A stretch of DNA of 58,327 bases from Asaia bogorensis (GCA_945905835.1 CAMDQJ010000009.1:1-58327); one strand, 5' to 3'; counted from the stretch's first letter, positions 19,386 to 28,310 are shown. Made by a program: numbers and translations. The notes: generated by a model not told the origin, from the sequence alone.

Positions 19386-20414
19386 TTAGCCCGGATAGCG
19401 ATGCGTCCCACCAAACGCATCCTCGACCGTGAGCGCCTCCGGATCGTCGCCGAGATACCCCGGCCCGATCAGCACCTTGCCGTGGCCGCCCGGCACGTCG
19501 AGCACGTAGGTCGGCTGGGCGAGTCCGGAGAGCCGGCCGCGCAGCGCCTTCATCAGCGCCTGGCCGCGCGCGATAGAGACGCGAAAATGGCCGGTGCCGC
19601 GCACCAGATCGGGATGGTGCAGGTAGTAGGGTTTTACGCGGGCCACGACGAGGGCACGCATCAGCGCCTCCAGAGTCTCGACATCGTCGTTCACGCCGGC
19701 CAGCAGCACGGTCTGGCCCATCAGCGGCAATCCGGCATCCGCGAGACGCGCCAGCGCTGCGCGCGCCTCCGATGTGAGCTCGCGGGCGTGATTGCAATGC
19801 ACGGCAAGCCACGCCGCAGCGCGTGCGGGTTTCAGCGCCGCCACCAGCTCCGGCGTGATGCGCCCGGGATCGACCACGGGCACGCGGCTGTGCACGCGGA
19901 TCACCGCGACGTGCGGGATGGCGTCGAGGGCGGCGACCAGCTCAGCGAGGCGCCGCGGCGCCATCATCAGCGGATCGCCGCCGGTCAGAATCACTTCCCA
20001 GATTTCGGGGTGGGCGCGGATGTAGGCCAGCGCCGCGTCTGTTTCGGCCGCCGTCAGCGCCTCGCCACCTGGTCCCACTTTTTCGCGGCGAAAGCAGAAG
20101 CGGCAATAGACCGGGCAGACATGCAGCGGCTTCAAAAGCACGCGGTCGGGATAGCGGTGCACGATACCCTTTATCGGCGAGCGCGCCTCGTCGCCGATCG
20201 GGTCGGCGATTTCGTGCGGTGCGATCTCGGTCTCGTGGACCGAGGGCACGAACTGCCGCGCGATCGGGTCGTGCACCGGGTCGCTGCGGTCGATCAGCGC
20301 CAGCATCTCGGGCGTTATCGCGACGGCCATCGATTCGGCAGCCGCCTCCAGCCGCGGATCGGGCGATAAAAGGCCCGCGCGTTCCAGTGCCTCCAGGGTG
20401 CGTAGAACCTGCAT
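19386..20414 (-). CDS. KamA family radical SAM protein (lysine 2,3-aminomutase / EpmB-like)
   Basis: A radical S-adenosylmethionine enzyme of 342 residues. The cluster motif CPVYCRFCFRRE gives the CxxxCxxC ligands; the PLP and substrate-binding region follows, with VILTGGDPLM, VHSRVPVVDP, VHCNHARELT and VLLAGVND, and the C-terminal segment ending DAFGGTHRYPG. Its length is closer to EpmB (which converts alpha- to beta-lysine for EF-P modification) than to clostridial KamA (about 416). No epmA or efp gene is in view to decide. ATG at 20414 is preferred; upstream in-frame ATGs overlap the divergent M20 gene. Confidence 0.85.
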   Translation of the reverse strand: MQVLRTLEALERAGLLSPDPRLEAAAESMAVAITPEMLALIDRSDPVHDPIARQFVPSVHETEIAPHEIADPIGDEARSPIKGIVHRYPDRVLLKPLHVCPVYCRFCFRREKVGPGGEALTAAETDAALAYIRAHPEIWEVILTGGDPLMMAPRRLAELVAALDAIPHVAVIRVHSRVPVVDPGRITPELVAALKPARAAAWLAVHCNHARELTSEARAALARLADAGLPLMGQTVLLAGVNDDVETLEALMRALVVARVKPYYLHHPDLVRGTGHFRVSIARGQALMKALRGRLSGLAQPTYVLDVPGGHGKVLIGPGYLGDDPEALTVEDAFGGTHRYPG

Positions 20415-20502
20415 CGGGCCGTGAAATAGAAGCCCTTCGGCGCTTTGACGAGTCAATTCGCGTCGGCCAATGTCGGGGCCAATCGTTTCAACAGGAATCC
20501 CC

Positions 20503-21786
20503 ATGCTCGACGCCGCCATCAAGACCAAAATCATGAGCGAGGTCGACCGCCAGTTTGACGACCAGACGGCGGTGCTGGCCGATCTGGTTAAAATCCCGTC
20601 GACGCGTTTTCGCGAGGCGCCGGCGCAGGACATGATGGCCCGCCTGTTCAAGGAGGACGGGCTGGGCGTCGACCGCTGGCAGATCAAGATCGACGACCTC
20701 AAGCACCTGCCGGGCTACTCGCCGCACTCGCAGGACTATGACGATGCTTGGAACGTGGTCGGCGCGTGGCGGCCTTCCAGTCCCAAGGGCCGCACGCTGA
20801 TTTTGAACGGCCATATCGACGTGGTGCCGGAAGGGCCGCACGAGATGTGGGCGCGCAATCCCTTCGATCCGGCGATCAAGGACGGCTGGATGTACGGCCG
20901 CGGCGCCGGCGACATGAAGGCCGGGCTGATCCTCAATGTCTTTGCGCTGCGGGCGTTGCGTGCGCTGGGCTGGCGGCCGGCGGCGGATGTCTATCAGCAG
21001 TCGGTGGTCGAGGAGGAGTGCACGGGCAACGGCGCGCTGGCCTGCCTGCAGCGCGGCTATCGCGCCGATGCCGCCCTCATTCCCGAGCCGTCGTCGGGCG
21101 TGCTCACGGTGGCGCAGGTCGGCGTCATGTGGTTCCAGGTCAAGGTCACCGGCCATCCCGTGCATGTCTACAAGGCCGATGCCGGATCGAATGCGATCGA
21201 GTCGGCGTTCCGCTTGATCCAGCAGCTGCGCGAGCTCGAGAAGAAGTGGAACGAGAAGAAGGCGCACGACGCGCATTTCTGCGATCACCATCACCCGGTG
21301 AATTTCAACGTCGGCAAGATCGCCGGCGGCGACTGGGCGAGCTCGGTGCCGTCGTGGTGCACCTTCGACATGCGCGTGGGCGTGCTGCCGTCGCAGAATT
21401 TGAAGGAGTGCCGGCAGGAGATCGAGGACCTGGTGCGCCGCGCGGCGGCCAACGATCCGTTCCTCGGCAACAATCCGCCGACCGTGACCTGGGAGGGCTT
21501 TCAGGCCGAGCCGTTCGTGCTGCAGGGGCACGAGGCGGTGCGCGTCGTGCTCGCCGAGGCGCACAAGACGGTGTTCGGCACCGCGCTCGAGGACAAGACG
21601 TCGACCGGCACGGCGGACAATCGCTTCTTCGGCCTCTATGCCGGCATTCCGGCGCTCGTGTATGGGCCGCAGTCCGACGACATCCACGGCTTCGACGAGC
21701 GCGTGAACCTCGAATCGATTCGCAGGATCACGCAGGCCACGGCGCTGTTCATCGCCGAATGGTGTGGACTCGAGAAGGCGAGTTGA
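20503..21786 (+). CDS. M20 family metallopeptidase, ArgE/DapE-type deacylase
   Basis: A 427-residue zinc-dependent amidohydrolase of the ArgE/DapE group, cytoplasmic. Metal ligands and catalytic residues are in LNGHIDVVPEG (His), GRGAGDMKAGL (Asp), SVVEEECTGNGA (catalytic and bridging Glu), LIPEPSS, and the C-terminal DDIHGFDERV (His). The dimerisation lid lies between residues about 205 and 320. The substrate is probably an N-acyl amino acid; nearby genes do not specify it. ATG at 20503 is preceded by AGGAATCCCC; an earlier in-frame ATG (20470) is possible. Divergent from the KamA-type gene, 88 bases apart. Confidence 0.9.
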   Translation: MLDAAIKTKIMSEVDRQFDDQTAVLADLVKIPSTRFREAPAQDMMARLFKEDGLGVDRWQIKIDDLKHLPGYSPHSQDYDDAWNVVGAWRPSSPKGRTLILNGHIDVVPEGPHEMWARNPFDPAIKDGWMYGRGAGDMKAGLILNVFALRALRALGWRPAADVYQQSVVEEECTGNGALACLQRGYRADAALIPEPSSGVLTVAQVGVMWFQVKVTGHPVHVYKADAGSNAIESAFRLIQQLRELEKKWNEKKAHDAHFCDHHHPVNFNVGKIAGGDWASSVPSWCTFDMRVGVLPSQNLKECRQEIEDLVRRAAANDPFLGNNPPTVTWEGFQAEPFVLQGHEAVRVVLAEAHKTVFGTALEDKTSTGTADNRFFGLYAGIPALVYGPQSDDIHGFDERVNLESIRRITQATALFIAEWCGLEKAS

Positions 21787-22236
21787 GAAAAACGTTTCAA
21801 CGGTATAGGAGGGGCTGCGATCGATTGACCCTGTGGAGCAGCACTCGTATTTTGCTTCTCACGAGATCGGACGAGGGGACGAAGACGGGGGCGCAGGCCC
21901 CGTTTTCGCGTTTTCTATTTTGCAATTTCGACGCAGCACCGCCACAGCGCCTTGTGGCTTCGCGCACGACGCACGCGACCGATTGCAGGCGCGCGATCAG
22001 TATCTCTTTGAGACACTACCACATTAGGTATATCTCAATAAAATTCGCCTATAAGTTGTTAAATCCCTCGTTATTTCTGGCAGTCTCCAATTGCTTTCGC
22101 AGATCGGCGAATCATGAGTTACCCCGCCCAACGGTCGTCGGAACCCCTTCCCCAAACCCCAATTTCCGATGCCCGGTCCACCGCCGTCCCCAAACCGCGC
22201 TGGACAGGACGGGGCCCTTCTAAACGGCAGCAGTCG
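21787..22236. other. 450-base gene-poor intergenic region
   Basis: The first 130 bases carry the terminator of the M20 gene. An AT-rich block follows at 22015-22100. From 22114 a short frame (MSYPAQRSSEPLPQ, then STAVPKPRWTGRG) runs 58 codons into the 3' end of the EamA gene on the other strand; it has no ribosome binding site and resembles no family. A 20-base stretch in it (22177-22196) recurs in the DUF882 gene at 42770-42789. I see no RNA gene here. Confidence 0.4.
21885..21914 (+). terminator. intrinsic terminator after the M20 gene
   Basis: A 6-bp GC stem (ACGGGG / CCCCGT) with an internal GC-rich loop is followed by TTTTCGCGTTTT. It lies 98 bases past the stop codon on the plus strand. 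Confidence 0.55.
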
Positions 22237-23103
22237 CTAGACGCGACTCTGCCGGCCGGCGGCGAAAGTCGACACGGCCACGCCCCCTAGCACCACGACG
22301 ACACCGACCAACCGCCAGCCGCCGATCGGCTCGCCGACCAGCCACGCCGCGAAGCCGAGCGCGAAACACGGCACGAGCAGCGACACCGGTCCGACCTTGG
22401 CGGCGGGATAGGTGCGCAAAAGCGTTCCCCAGAGGAAGTAGCCCAGCCACATCACCGGTACGACCGTGTAGAGCAGCACCAGCGTGCCGCGCCAGGTCGG
22501 TGCGAGCAGCGGTGCCAGCGTCGGGCCGACGCCGTCGAGGGCGAAGCCGACCAGCGCCAGCGGGAGCGGTGGCAGCAGGCTCGCCCATACCGTCAGCGCG
22601 AAGAGCGAGACGCCGCGGGCGTGCCGGAAGAAGAGATTGCCGGTGGCCCAGGTGAGCGCCGACAGAAGTGCCAGGCCAATCGCCAGCAGGCTGGCCGGTC
22701 CCTCGACGGTGCGCGCGATGATGACGATGCCGACCAGGGCGACGGCAAGGCCCAGCCACTGGCCGCGCGTGGCATGCTCGCGCAGGAAGAGGGCGGCGAG
22801 CACGGCGGTGAGCGGGCCCTGCAGCTGCACCAGCACGGAGGTCAGGCCGGGCGGCAGGCCCGCCTGCATGGCGAAGAACAAAAAGATGAACTGGCCGGCG
22901 AACATGAAGCCGCCGATGCCGGCCAGCAGGCCCCACGAGATCGTCGGCCGTGGCACGAACAGCACCGGCAGCGCGCTCAGCACGAAGCGCCAGGTGGCGA
23001 AGCCGAACGGCGTAAACTCGTCGAGCCCGAAGCGGATGGCGGTGAAGTTCAGCCCCCACATCGCCGCGATCAGCAGCGCCGCCGCGGCGTGAAGCGGCGT
23101 CAA
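22237..23103 (-). CDS. EamA/DMT family transporter
   Basis: A 288-residue inner-membrane protein with ten predicted helices in two EamA repeats (about residues 5-135 and 145-280). The first repeat shows MWGLNFTAIRFGLDEF and QLQGPLTAVLAALFLRE; the second shows SALTWATGNLFFRHA and LLVPCFALGFAAWLVGEPIG. The family exports amino acids, drugs or metabolites; the closest look is the cysteine/O-acetylserine exporter type, but the substrate is unproven. The start is TTG at 23103, one base after the leuD stop codon, because homology to the family begins there; the first ATG would cut the first helix. It is therefore probably co-transcribed with leuC-leuD. Confidence 0.87.
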   Translation of the reverse strand: MTPLHAAAALLIAAMWGLNFTAIRFGLDEFTPFGFATWRFVLSALPVLFVPRPTISWGLLAGIGGFMFAGQFIFLFFAMQAGLPPGLTSVLVQLQGPLTAVLAALFLREHATRGQWLGLAVALVGIVIIARTVEGPASLLAIGLALLSALTWATGNLFFRHARGVSLFALTVWASLLPPLPLALVGFALDGVGPTLAPLLAPTWRGTLVLLYTVVPVMWLGYFLWGTLLRTYPAAKVGPVSLLVPCFALGFAAWLVGEPIGGWRLVGVVVVLGGVAVSTFAAGRQSRV

Positions 23104-23104
23104 G

Positions 23105-23722
23105 CTACAGCCAGATCCACGGACGGGCGTTCTTGTCGCTCGTCTGCCAGGCCGCGATCTCGTCCTTGTGGCTCATGGTCTGGGCGATGTCGTCGAGGCC
23201 AGCCAGCAGGGCGTGCTGGCGGCGGGCATCGACCTTGAAGGGGATGGCGCGGCCGGTCGGCGAGATCACCTGGCAGTTCTCGAGATCGATGGTGATGCGG
23301 GCGTTGCCCGGCGAGGCCGTCATCTCGTCGGCCAGCCGCTCGACCTCCTCGATCGGCAGCGGCACCGGCAGGATGCCGTTCTGGAAGCAGTTGCTGTTGA
23401 AGATGTCGCCGTAATAGGGCGCGATCACCGCCTTGATGCCCATGCCCTTCAGCGCCCACACCGCACCCTCGCGGCTCGAGCCGCAGCCGAAATTCTCCCG
23501 CGCCAGGATGATCGGTGCGCCGCGATAGGGTTCCTGGTTGAACACGCAATCGGCGTTCTCGCTGCCGTCGGGCTTGAAGCGGATCTGCTCGAAGCAGAAG
23601 GGACCCAGTCCCTCGCGGCCGACATTGTCGACCAGCCGCTCGATCCTGATAATCAGGTCGGTATCGACGTTCTGGCGCATCAGCGGCACCGCCACGCCCG
23701 TGACCTTGGTGAACTTGTCCAT
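23105..23722 (-). CDS. leuD: 3-isopropylmalate dehydratase small subunit
   Basis: Small (swivel-domain) subunit of isopropylmalate isomerase, converting 2- to 3-isopropylmalate in leucine synthesis. The 205 residues include MRQNVDTDLIIRIERL, the conserved ENFGCGSSREGAVWAL, and GDIFNSNCFQNGILPV, all diagnostic. Length fits LeuD. It follows leuC by 24 bases, and its product pairs with it; leuB is not in the window. The stop codon is two bases from the TTG start of the EamA exporter gene. Confidence 0.95.
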   Translation of the reverse strand: MDKFTKVTGVAVPLMRQNVDTDLIIRIERLVDNVGREGLGPFCFEQIRFKPDGSENADCVFNQEPYRGAPIILARENFGCGSSREGAVWALKGMGIKAVIAPYYGDIFNSNCFQNGILPVPLPIEEVERLADEMTASPGNARITIDLENCQVISPTGRAIPFKVDARRQHALLAGLDDIAQTMSHKDEIAAWQTSDKNARPWIWL

Positions 23723-23746
23723 GGCGTGCTCCTAGATCTTGCGGCC

Positions 23747-25141
23747 CTAGATTTTCCGGACATCGGCGATGGCGCCCTTGATCGCCGCGGCTGCGGCCAT
23801 CGCCGGGCTGGCGAGATGGGTGCGCGCGCCGGGGCCCTGGCGGCCGACGAAGTTGCGGTTGGAGGTCGACACGCTCCTCTTGCCCGGCGGCACGCGCTCG
23901 CCGTTGGAGGCGAGGCACATCGAGCAGCCAGGCTCGCGCCATTCGAAGCCCGCTTCGAGGAAGACCTTGTCGAGCCCCTCGGACTCGGCCTGGCGCTTGA
24001 TACGTTCCGAGCCCGGCACGACCCAGGCCGTCACGTGATCGGCTTTGTGCCGCCCCTTGGTGATGGCGGCGGCGGCGCGCAGGTCGGAGATGCGGCTGTT
24101 GGTGCAGGAGCCGATGAACACCCAGTCGACCTGTGTGCCCTCGATCGGCTTGCCGCCTTCCAGGCCCTGATATTTCAGCGCCGCTTCCCAGGCCGCGCGC
24201 TTCTCTTCGGGCCCGGTCGAAGGGTCGGGAATGGCGCGATCGACGGCGATGACATGCTCGGGGCTGGTGCCCCAGGTGATCTGCGGCGCCACGTTCTTCA
24301 TGTCGATCGCGTGCTCGCGGTCGAACTCGGCCTCGGGGTCGCTGGGCAGCGTGCGCCAATGGGCGACGGCGCGGTCCCACATCGAGCCCTTGGGCGCGTA
24401 GTCGCGGCCGTCGAGGTATTGGTAGGTCGTGTCGTCGGGCGCCACCATGCCGGTGCGCGCGCCCATCTCGATGGTCAGGTTGCAGAGCGTGAGCCGCGCC
24501 TCGAGCGGCAGGGCGCGCACCGCCGAACCCGCATACTCGACGGCGTAACCGGTGCCGGCCGCTGTGCCGACCTCGCCGATCAGATGCAGGATCATGTCCT
24601 TGGCCGTGACGCCCGGCTCCAGCTTGCCCTCGAAGCTGGCGCGAAAGACCTTCGGCTTTCTCTGCACCATGGTCTGCGTCGCCAGCGTATGCACGAGCTC
24701 CGATGCGCCGATGCCGAAGGCGAGCGCGCCCATGCCGCCATGCGTCGACGTATGGCTGTCGCCGCAGACGAGCGTGGTGCCGGGCAGTGTCAGCCCTTGC
24801 TCGGGACCCATCACGTGCACGATGCCCTGTCCGTCCTGGCCGAGATCGAAGAGCTTGATGCCGTACGCGCGGGTCGTCTCGCGCATCGATTTGATCAGCG
24901 GCTCGCCAGGCGGGAAGGTCTTGTCGGTGCGGCCCGGCTGGGTCGACATGGTGTGATCGGGCGTGCCGTAGATCAGCCGCGGCTGGGCCGGCGCATAGCC
25001 CTTTTCGATGGCCTCCTTCAGCGCCTTGCCGCCCGACATGTCGTGCAGCAGCGTGCGGTCGATATGCAGCAGTACGAAGCCGTTGCCGAGATCGGTGATG
25101 ACGTGGCCGTCCCAGATCTTGTCGAAGAGTGTCTTGCCCAT
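23747..25141 (-). CDS. leuC: 3-isopropylmalate dehydratase large subunit
   Basis: Aconitase-fold large subunit of 464 residues holding the 4Fe-4S cluster. The cluster cysteines appear in VFIGSCTNSRISDLR near residue 345 and in EPGCSMCLASNGE near residue 407. Other hallmarks are LVCGDSHTSTHGGMGALAFGIG, STSNRNFVGRQG and an N-terminus MGKTLFDKIWDGHV. It is the first gene of leuC-leuD-EamA on the minus strand. The upstream gene, a TPR glycosyltransferase, ends 10 bases before it on the same strand, so a longer transcript is possible. Confidence 0.96.
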   Translation of the reverse strand: MGKTLFDKIWDGHVITDLGNGFVLLHIDRTLLHDMSGGKALKEAIEKGYAPAQPRLIYGTPDHTMSTQPGRTDKTFPPGEPLIKSMRETTRAYGIKLFDLGQDGQGIVHVMGPEQGLTLPGTTLVCGDSHTSTHGGMGALAFGIGASELVHTLATQTMVQRKPKVFRASFEGKLEPGVTAKDMILHLIGEVGTAAGTGYAVEYAGSAVRALPLEARLTLCNLTIEMGARTGMVAPDDTTYQYLDGRDYAPKGSMWDRAVAHWRTLPSDPEAEFDREHAIDMKNVAPQITWGTSPEHVIAVDRAIPDPSTGPEEKRAAWEAALKYQGLEGGKPIEGTQVDWVFIGSCTNSRISDLRAAAAITKGRHKADHVTAWVVPGSERIKRQAESEGLDKVFLEAGFEWREPGCSMCLASNGERVPPGKRSVSTSNRNFVGRQGPGARTHLASPAMAAAAAIKGAIADVRKI

Positions 25142-25151
25142 GTTCGGCTTC

Positions 25152-26672
25152 CTATGGTTGGCCCGGCTCCCAGCGCGTGACCGGCGCGTCGCGCCAGCCC
25201 TCGACCGCCGCCGCCTGCTCGAGCAGCTTGCGCAGCCGCGCCGTCGCGTTGGTCCAGCCCGCCTCGTCTTCGCGCAGCAATTCCATCGTCGGGTACCACG
25301 GCGTGGCGCCGCCGCGCAGTCCCCACAGCCAGTCGGCGCGGCGCGGCAGCATCATCAGCACCGGCACGCCGAGCAGGGCGGCGAGATGCGTCGGCCAGGT
25401 GTCGTCGCCGACCACGACGTCGCAGCGATAGAGATTCTGCGCCAGCGCCTTCATGCCCGAGCCGTCGGCCGTGCCGAGCGCCGCCAGGGTATCGGGCCGC
25501 TCGAGCCAGGCGGCGAAGGTCGATGCGATCGATGTCAGATGATCGCCGTTGCCGCACAGCCAGCCGATGCGCAGGCGCGGGTTGGATGGATTGGTCTGGC
25601 CCGGTTCGAAATCGATGTGGGCGCGCGGCACGCGGCGCAAGCCGCGGCGCGGCGGACGCGGATCCTCGCCGCCCCCCGCTTCGTAGGCGAAGGTCGGGAT
25701 CAGGACCGGCGGCGGCACCGAATCGAGCGTCCAGCCCAGCAGGTGCGGCAGGCTGCGCAAGGCGACGGCGGCGGCGAAGCCGCCGATGTCGTCGCGCCAC
25801 ACCACGCGAGAGCGGTCGAAGCCGCCCGATGCGGTGGTGCCGACCAGCAGATCGAAACTGGCGGCGCATTGGATGGCGACGTTGGCTTCCTTGGCGTTGA
25901 GCAGGTTGGCGGCACGCATCAGCAGCAGGGTATCGCGCAACGCCACGGGGTCGCCGATATCGGCCTGCTCGGGATAGAGCAGCAGATGGCCGATGCCGAG
26001 CGGCTCGCCGGTCCAGCGCGGCAGGTTGGGCCGCCATCGCGCCGTATCGGGAATATCCAGCCGGGCCTCGTACTCGGTGAGGCCGCGCAGCCAGTCGCCC
26101 TGTTGCAGCAACAGGCTGGCGCGGCGCGCGCGCAGGCGGGCATCGTCGGGGTGCGCCGTCAGCGCCGTGTCGAGATCGCCCAATGCCGCCGTCCAGTCGC
26201 CGCGCATCGCCAGCAGCTCGGCGCGGGCGGCGAGGGCCGGGAACAGCCGGTGATCGCGCTGCAGCGCTTCGTCATATGCTCGTTCGGCGTCGCTCGCGCG
26301 GCCGAGGCCTTCGAGGGCGTGGCCCTTGTTGTAGGCGATGCCGGCGTCGCTCGGCTTCAGGCGCTCGGCGCGCTCCAGCGCCGCCAGGGCGCCGGCGTGC
26401 TCACCGAGCTGGCCGAGACAGCCGGCAAGATTGACGTGGGCCGCCGCCTCGCGTGGCAGGAATTTCGCGGCACGCTCCAGCGGTTCGCGCGCATCGGCGT
26501 AGCGGCCCAGCTTCAGCCGCACCTGGCCCAGCAGATGTAGTGCCGGGCCGGCATTGGGCCGAGCCTCGGCGATCTCGGCAAACAGCGGTTCGGCGCCGGC
26601 GAAGTCGCCGGCGGCGGCGCGCTGCGTGGCGTCGCGGGCCAGCACATGGAGTTGTTCTTCGGAAAGAGCCAT
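25152..26672 (-). CDS. TPR protein with C-terminal GT-B-like glycosyltransferase domain
   Basis: A 506-residue protein. Residues about 5-215 are tetratricopeptide repeats (AGPALHLLGQVRLKLGRY, AAAHVNLAGCLGQLGEHA, AGIAYNKGHALEGLGR). From about 240 a domain follows that resembles the common TPR-linked heptosyltransferase-like module: PRWTGEPL, HLLLYPEQADIGDPV, and near the C-terminus CDVVVGDDTWPTHLAALLGVPV then GATPWYPTMELLRED. Canonical members have the dyad VDTAxAHLAGALG, so the donor-binding helix is present in modified form (GDDTWPTHLAALLG). The acceptor is unknown. It lies 10 bases upstream of leuC. Confidence 0.8.
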   Translation of the reverse strand: MALSEEQLHVLARDATQRAAAGDFAGAEPLFAEIAEARPNAGPALHLLGQVRLKLGRYADAREPLERAAKFLPREAAAHVNLAGCLGQLGEHAGALAALERAERLKPSDAGIAYNKGHALEGLGRASDAERAYDEALQRDHRLFPALAARAELLAMRGDWTAALGDLDTALTAHPDDARLRARRASLLLQQGDWLRGLTEYEARLDIPDTARWRPNLPRWTGEPLGIGHLLLYPEQADIGDPVALRDTLLLMRAANLLNAKEANVAIQCAASFDLLVGTTASGGFDRSRVVWRDDIGGFAAAVALRSLPHLLGWTLDSVPPPVLIPTFAYEAGGGEDPRPPRRGLRRVPRAHIDFEPGQTNPSNPRLRIGWLCGNGDHLTSIASTFAAWLERPDTLAALGTADGSGMKALAQNLYRCDVVVGDDTWPTHLAALLGVPVLMMLPRRADWLWGLRGGATPWYPTMELLREDEAGWTNATARLRKLLEQAAAVEGWRDAPVTRWEPGQP

Positions 26673-26747
26673 GCCCCCGGCCTAGCAGAGGCGGGCAGCG
26701 AGGCAAAGAACGAAGGCGATGCAGAAAAAGCCGCGCCGGCTCGCGGT

Positions 26748-26918
26748 TCAGGCACGCCAGAACGGCTTGCCGGCCTCGAACTGCACCTGGCCTGAATTCA
26801 GGGCGAGGTCACGCAGGGTGTCGCCGTCCAGGCCAGCGAGTTCGCGGCGCTCGCGCCAGCGGCGGCGCCATAGCGGGAAGATCCGGGCGAAGGTCTGTTT
26901 GAGGGTGAGTTGGGTCAT
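26748..26918 (-). CDS. DUF1127 small protein, 56 residues
   Basis: A short gene coding MTQLTLKQTFARIFPLWRRR followed by WRERRELAGLDGDTLRDLAL and ending FEAGKPFWRA. The motif RRRWRERRELAGLDxxTLRDLALN is DUF1127, and it is close in sequence to the 64-residue DUF1127 protein encoded 180 bases upstream on the same strand. ATG at 26918 has the same leader as ada. It follows the intrinsic terminator of the upstream DUF1127 gene, so it has its own promoter. Strongly basic; RNA-related functions have been proposed for the family. Confidence 0.85.
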   Translation of the reverse strand: MTQLTLKQTFARIFPLWRRRWRERRELAGLDGDTLRDLALNSGQVQFEAGKPFWRA

Positions 26919-26980
26919 GCGCCCAACAAAGCACTGCAGGCGACACCGCTCTATCCGGCGGTCGCCGGCAATTCCAGGGC
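26909..26980 (-). promoter_or_regulatory. DUF1127 leader sharing elements with the ada leader
   Basis: Towards the gene, the region reads GGAATTGCCGGCG, CGGATAGAGC, GTGCTTT, GGCGC and the start ATGACCCAA, at nearly the same spacing as 17022-17093 in front of ada. The 15 bases between the second and third blocks differ. CCGGCG/CGCCGG within it forms a small hairpin. The conserved pieces probably mark a shared promoter or 5' UTR. Confidence 0.5.
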
Positions 26981-26981
26981 G

Positions 26982-27030
26982 AAAAAGAAAAAGCCGGCAG
27001 TCGACAGGGAGGCTGTAGTCGACCGCCGGC
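26982..27030 (-). terminator. intrinsic terminator between the two DUF1127 genes
   Basis: On the minus strand, stem GCCGGCGGTCGAC / GTCGACTGCCGGC (one mismatch, 12-base loop) followed by TTTTTCTTTTT. It lies 66 bases past the stop of the 64-residue DUF1127 gene. Confidence 0.85.
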
Positions 27031-27095
27031 CAGGACCGGAGATATGGGGCTCGCCAGGGTAAGAGTGAGCCGCTCCGGATTTCGATCTAGGCGCG

Positions 27096-27290
27096 CTAGA
27101 AGGGCTTGTTGGCCTCGAACTGGATGTCGCTGTGGTTGAGGGCGAGATCGCGCACGGTGCGGTAATCGAGGCTGGCGAGCTCGCGGCGCTCGCGGGCGCG
27201 GCGACGCCAAGCCGAGAAGATCTGGTTGAAGGCGGTGAAGGTGCCGGCCAGCGGCGCCTGGGAGCTGTAGTGGAGCGAGATGTCGGCCAT
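27096..27290 (-). CDS. DUF1127 small protein, 64 residues
   Basis: A 64-residue basic protein: MADISLHYSSQAPLAGTF, then RRRARERRELASLDYRTVRDLALN and ending QFEANKPF. The DUF1127 motif occupies residues 28-55. It is divergent from the second GcvA-like LysR gene (117 bases between starts) and followed by a strong terminator. ATG at 27290 is preceded by AGGAGAAGTCCG, a near-perfect ribosome binding site. It is paralogous to the 56-residue protein downstream; the 78-residue one at 17.1 kb is more distant. Confidence 0.88.
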   Translation of the reverse strand: MADISLHYSSQAPLAGTFTAFNQIFSAWRRRARERRELASLDYRTVRDLALNHSDIQFEANKPF

Positions 27291-27407
27291 CGGACTTCTC
27301 CTGAAGAGTGTTGGTCTCTGTTGAAGGGGATTTGCGCCCCGGAGCCCCCCTTTACAAATGACCGTTTATCCTGTTTTGATAAGAATAACTCATGTGAAGA
27401 GAGAGCG

Positions 27408-28310
27408 ATGAAGCGATCCCTGCCGCCGCTCAACGGGTTGCGCGCCTTCGAAGCCGCCGCCCGCCATATGAGCTTCACCGATGCCGCCGAAGAATTGAGC
27501 GTCACCCAGGCCGCCATCAGTCATCAGGTGCGTGGGCTGGAACAGCGCCTCGGATTAAAATTGTTCGTGCGACGGAACCGCTCGCTGCTACTCTCCGAAT
27601 CGGGCCAGGCCTACCTGCCATCGGTGCGCGGCGCCTTCGACCAGCTGAACGAGGCGACCGAGAAGCTGCTGCAGAAGGACCGCGGCGGCCATCTCACGGT
27701 CACGACCACGGCGTCCTTCGCCATGAAATGGCTGGTGCCGCGGCTCGGCAGCTTCCAGCGCGCCAACACCGAGATCGACGTGCGCATCGCCACCGGCACC
27801 GGCCTGACCGATTTCTCGCGCGAGGATGTCGATATCGGCATCCGCTACGGCCGCGGCCAATGGCCGGGGCTGACCGCCGAGCGTCTGGTCGCCGAGGACA
27901 TCATGCCGGTCTGCGCACCGTCGCTCGTGAAGGGGCCGACCGCGCTCAAGAAGCCGGCCGACCTCAAGCGCTTCACGCTGCTGCATATCGGCAGCTTCCC
28001 CGACGACTGGCAGATCTGGCTGACGGCGGCCGGCGTGAAGGGAATCGACTCCTCGCGCGGCGTCTCGTTCGATTTCGCGCTGGCCGCCTACCAGGCGGCG
28101 ATGGACGGGCTGGGCGTGGCGCTCGGCCGGTTGGCGCTGGTGGCGCCCGACCTCAAGGCTGGGCGTCTGGTGGTGCCGTTCGACTTCAAGATGGCGACCG
28201 AGCTTGCCTACTATCTCGTCTATCCGCCCGATTCGATCCGGCGGCGCAAGATCAAGGCCTTCCGCGACTGGCTGATGCCGCTCGCCGAGTTGAAGCCCGC
28301 CGGCAGCTAG
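27408..28310 (+). CDS. LysR family transcriptional regulator, GcvA-like (second copy)
   Basis: A 300-residue LysR regulator paralogous to the one at 17.5 kb. The N-terminus LPPLNGLRAFEAAARHMSFT and VTQAAISHQVRGLEQRLG form the helix-turn-helix; the effector domain carries TASFAMKWLVPRLGSFQ. ATG at 27408 follows AGAGAGCG. It is divergent from a DUF1127 gene, as is its paralogue. Its stop overlaps that of the cytochrome gene in a palindromic CTAG, so both genes end in the same four bases. Effector unknown. Confidence 0.92.
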   Translation: MKRSLPPLNGLRAFEAAARHMSFTDAAEELSVTQAAISHQVRGLEQRLGLKLFVRRNRSLLLSESGQAYLPSVRGAFDQLNEATEKLLQKDRGGHLTVTTTASFAMKWLVPRLGSFQRANTEIDVRIATGTGLTDFSREDVDIGIRYGRGQWPGLTAERLVAEDIMPVCAPSLVKGPTALKKPADLKRFTLLHIGSFPDDWQIWLTAAGVKGIDSSRGVSFDFALAAYQAAMDGLGVALGRLALVAPDLKAGRLVVPFDFKMATELAYYLVYPPDSIRRRKIKAFRDWLMPLAELKPAGS

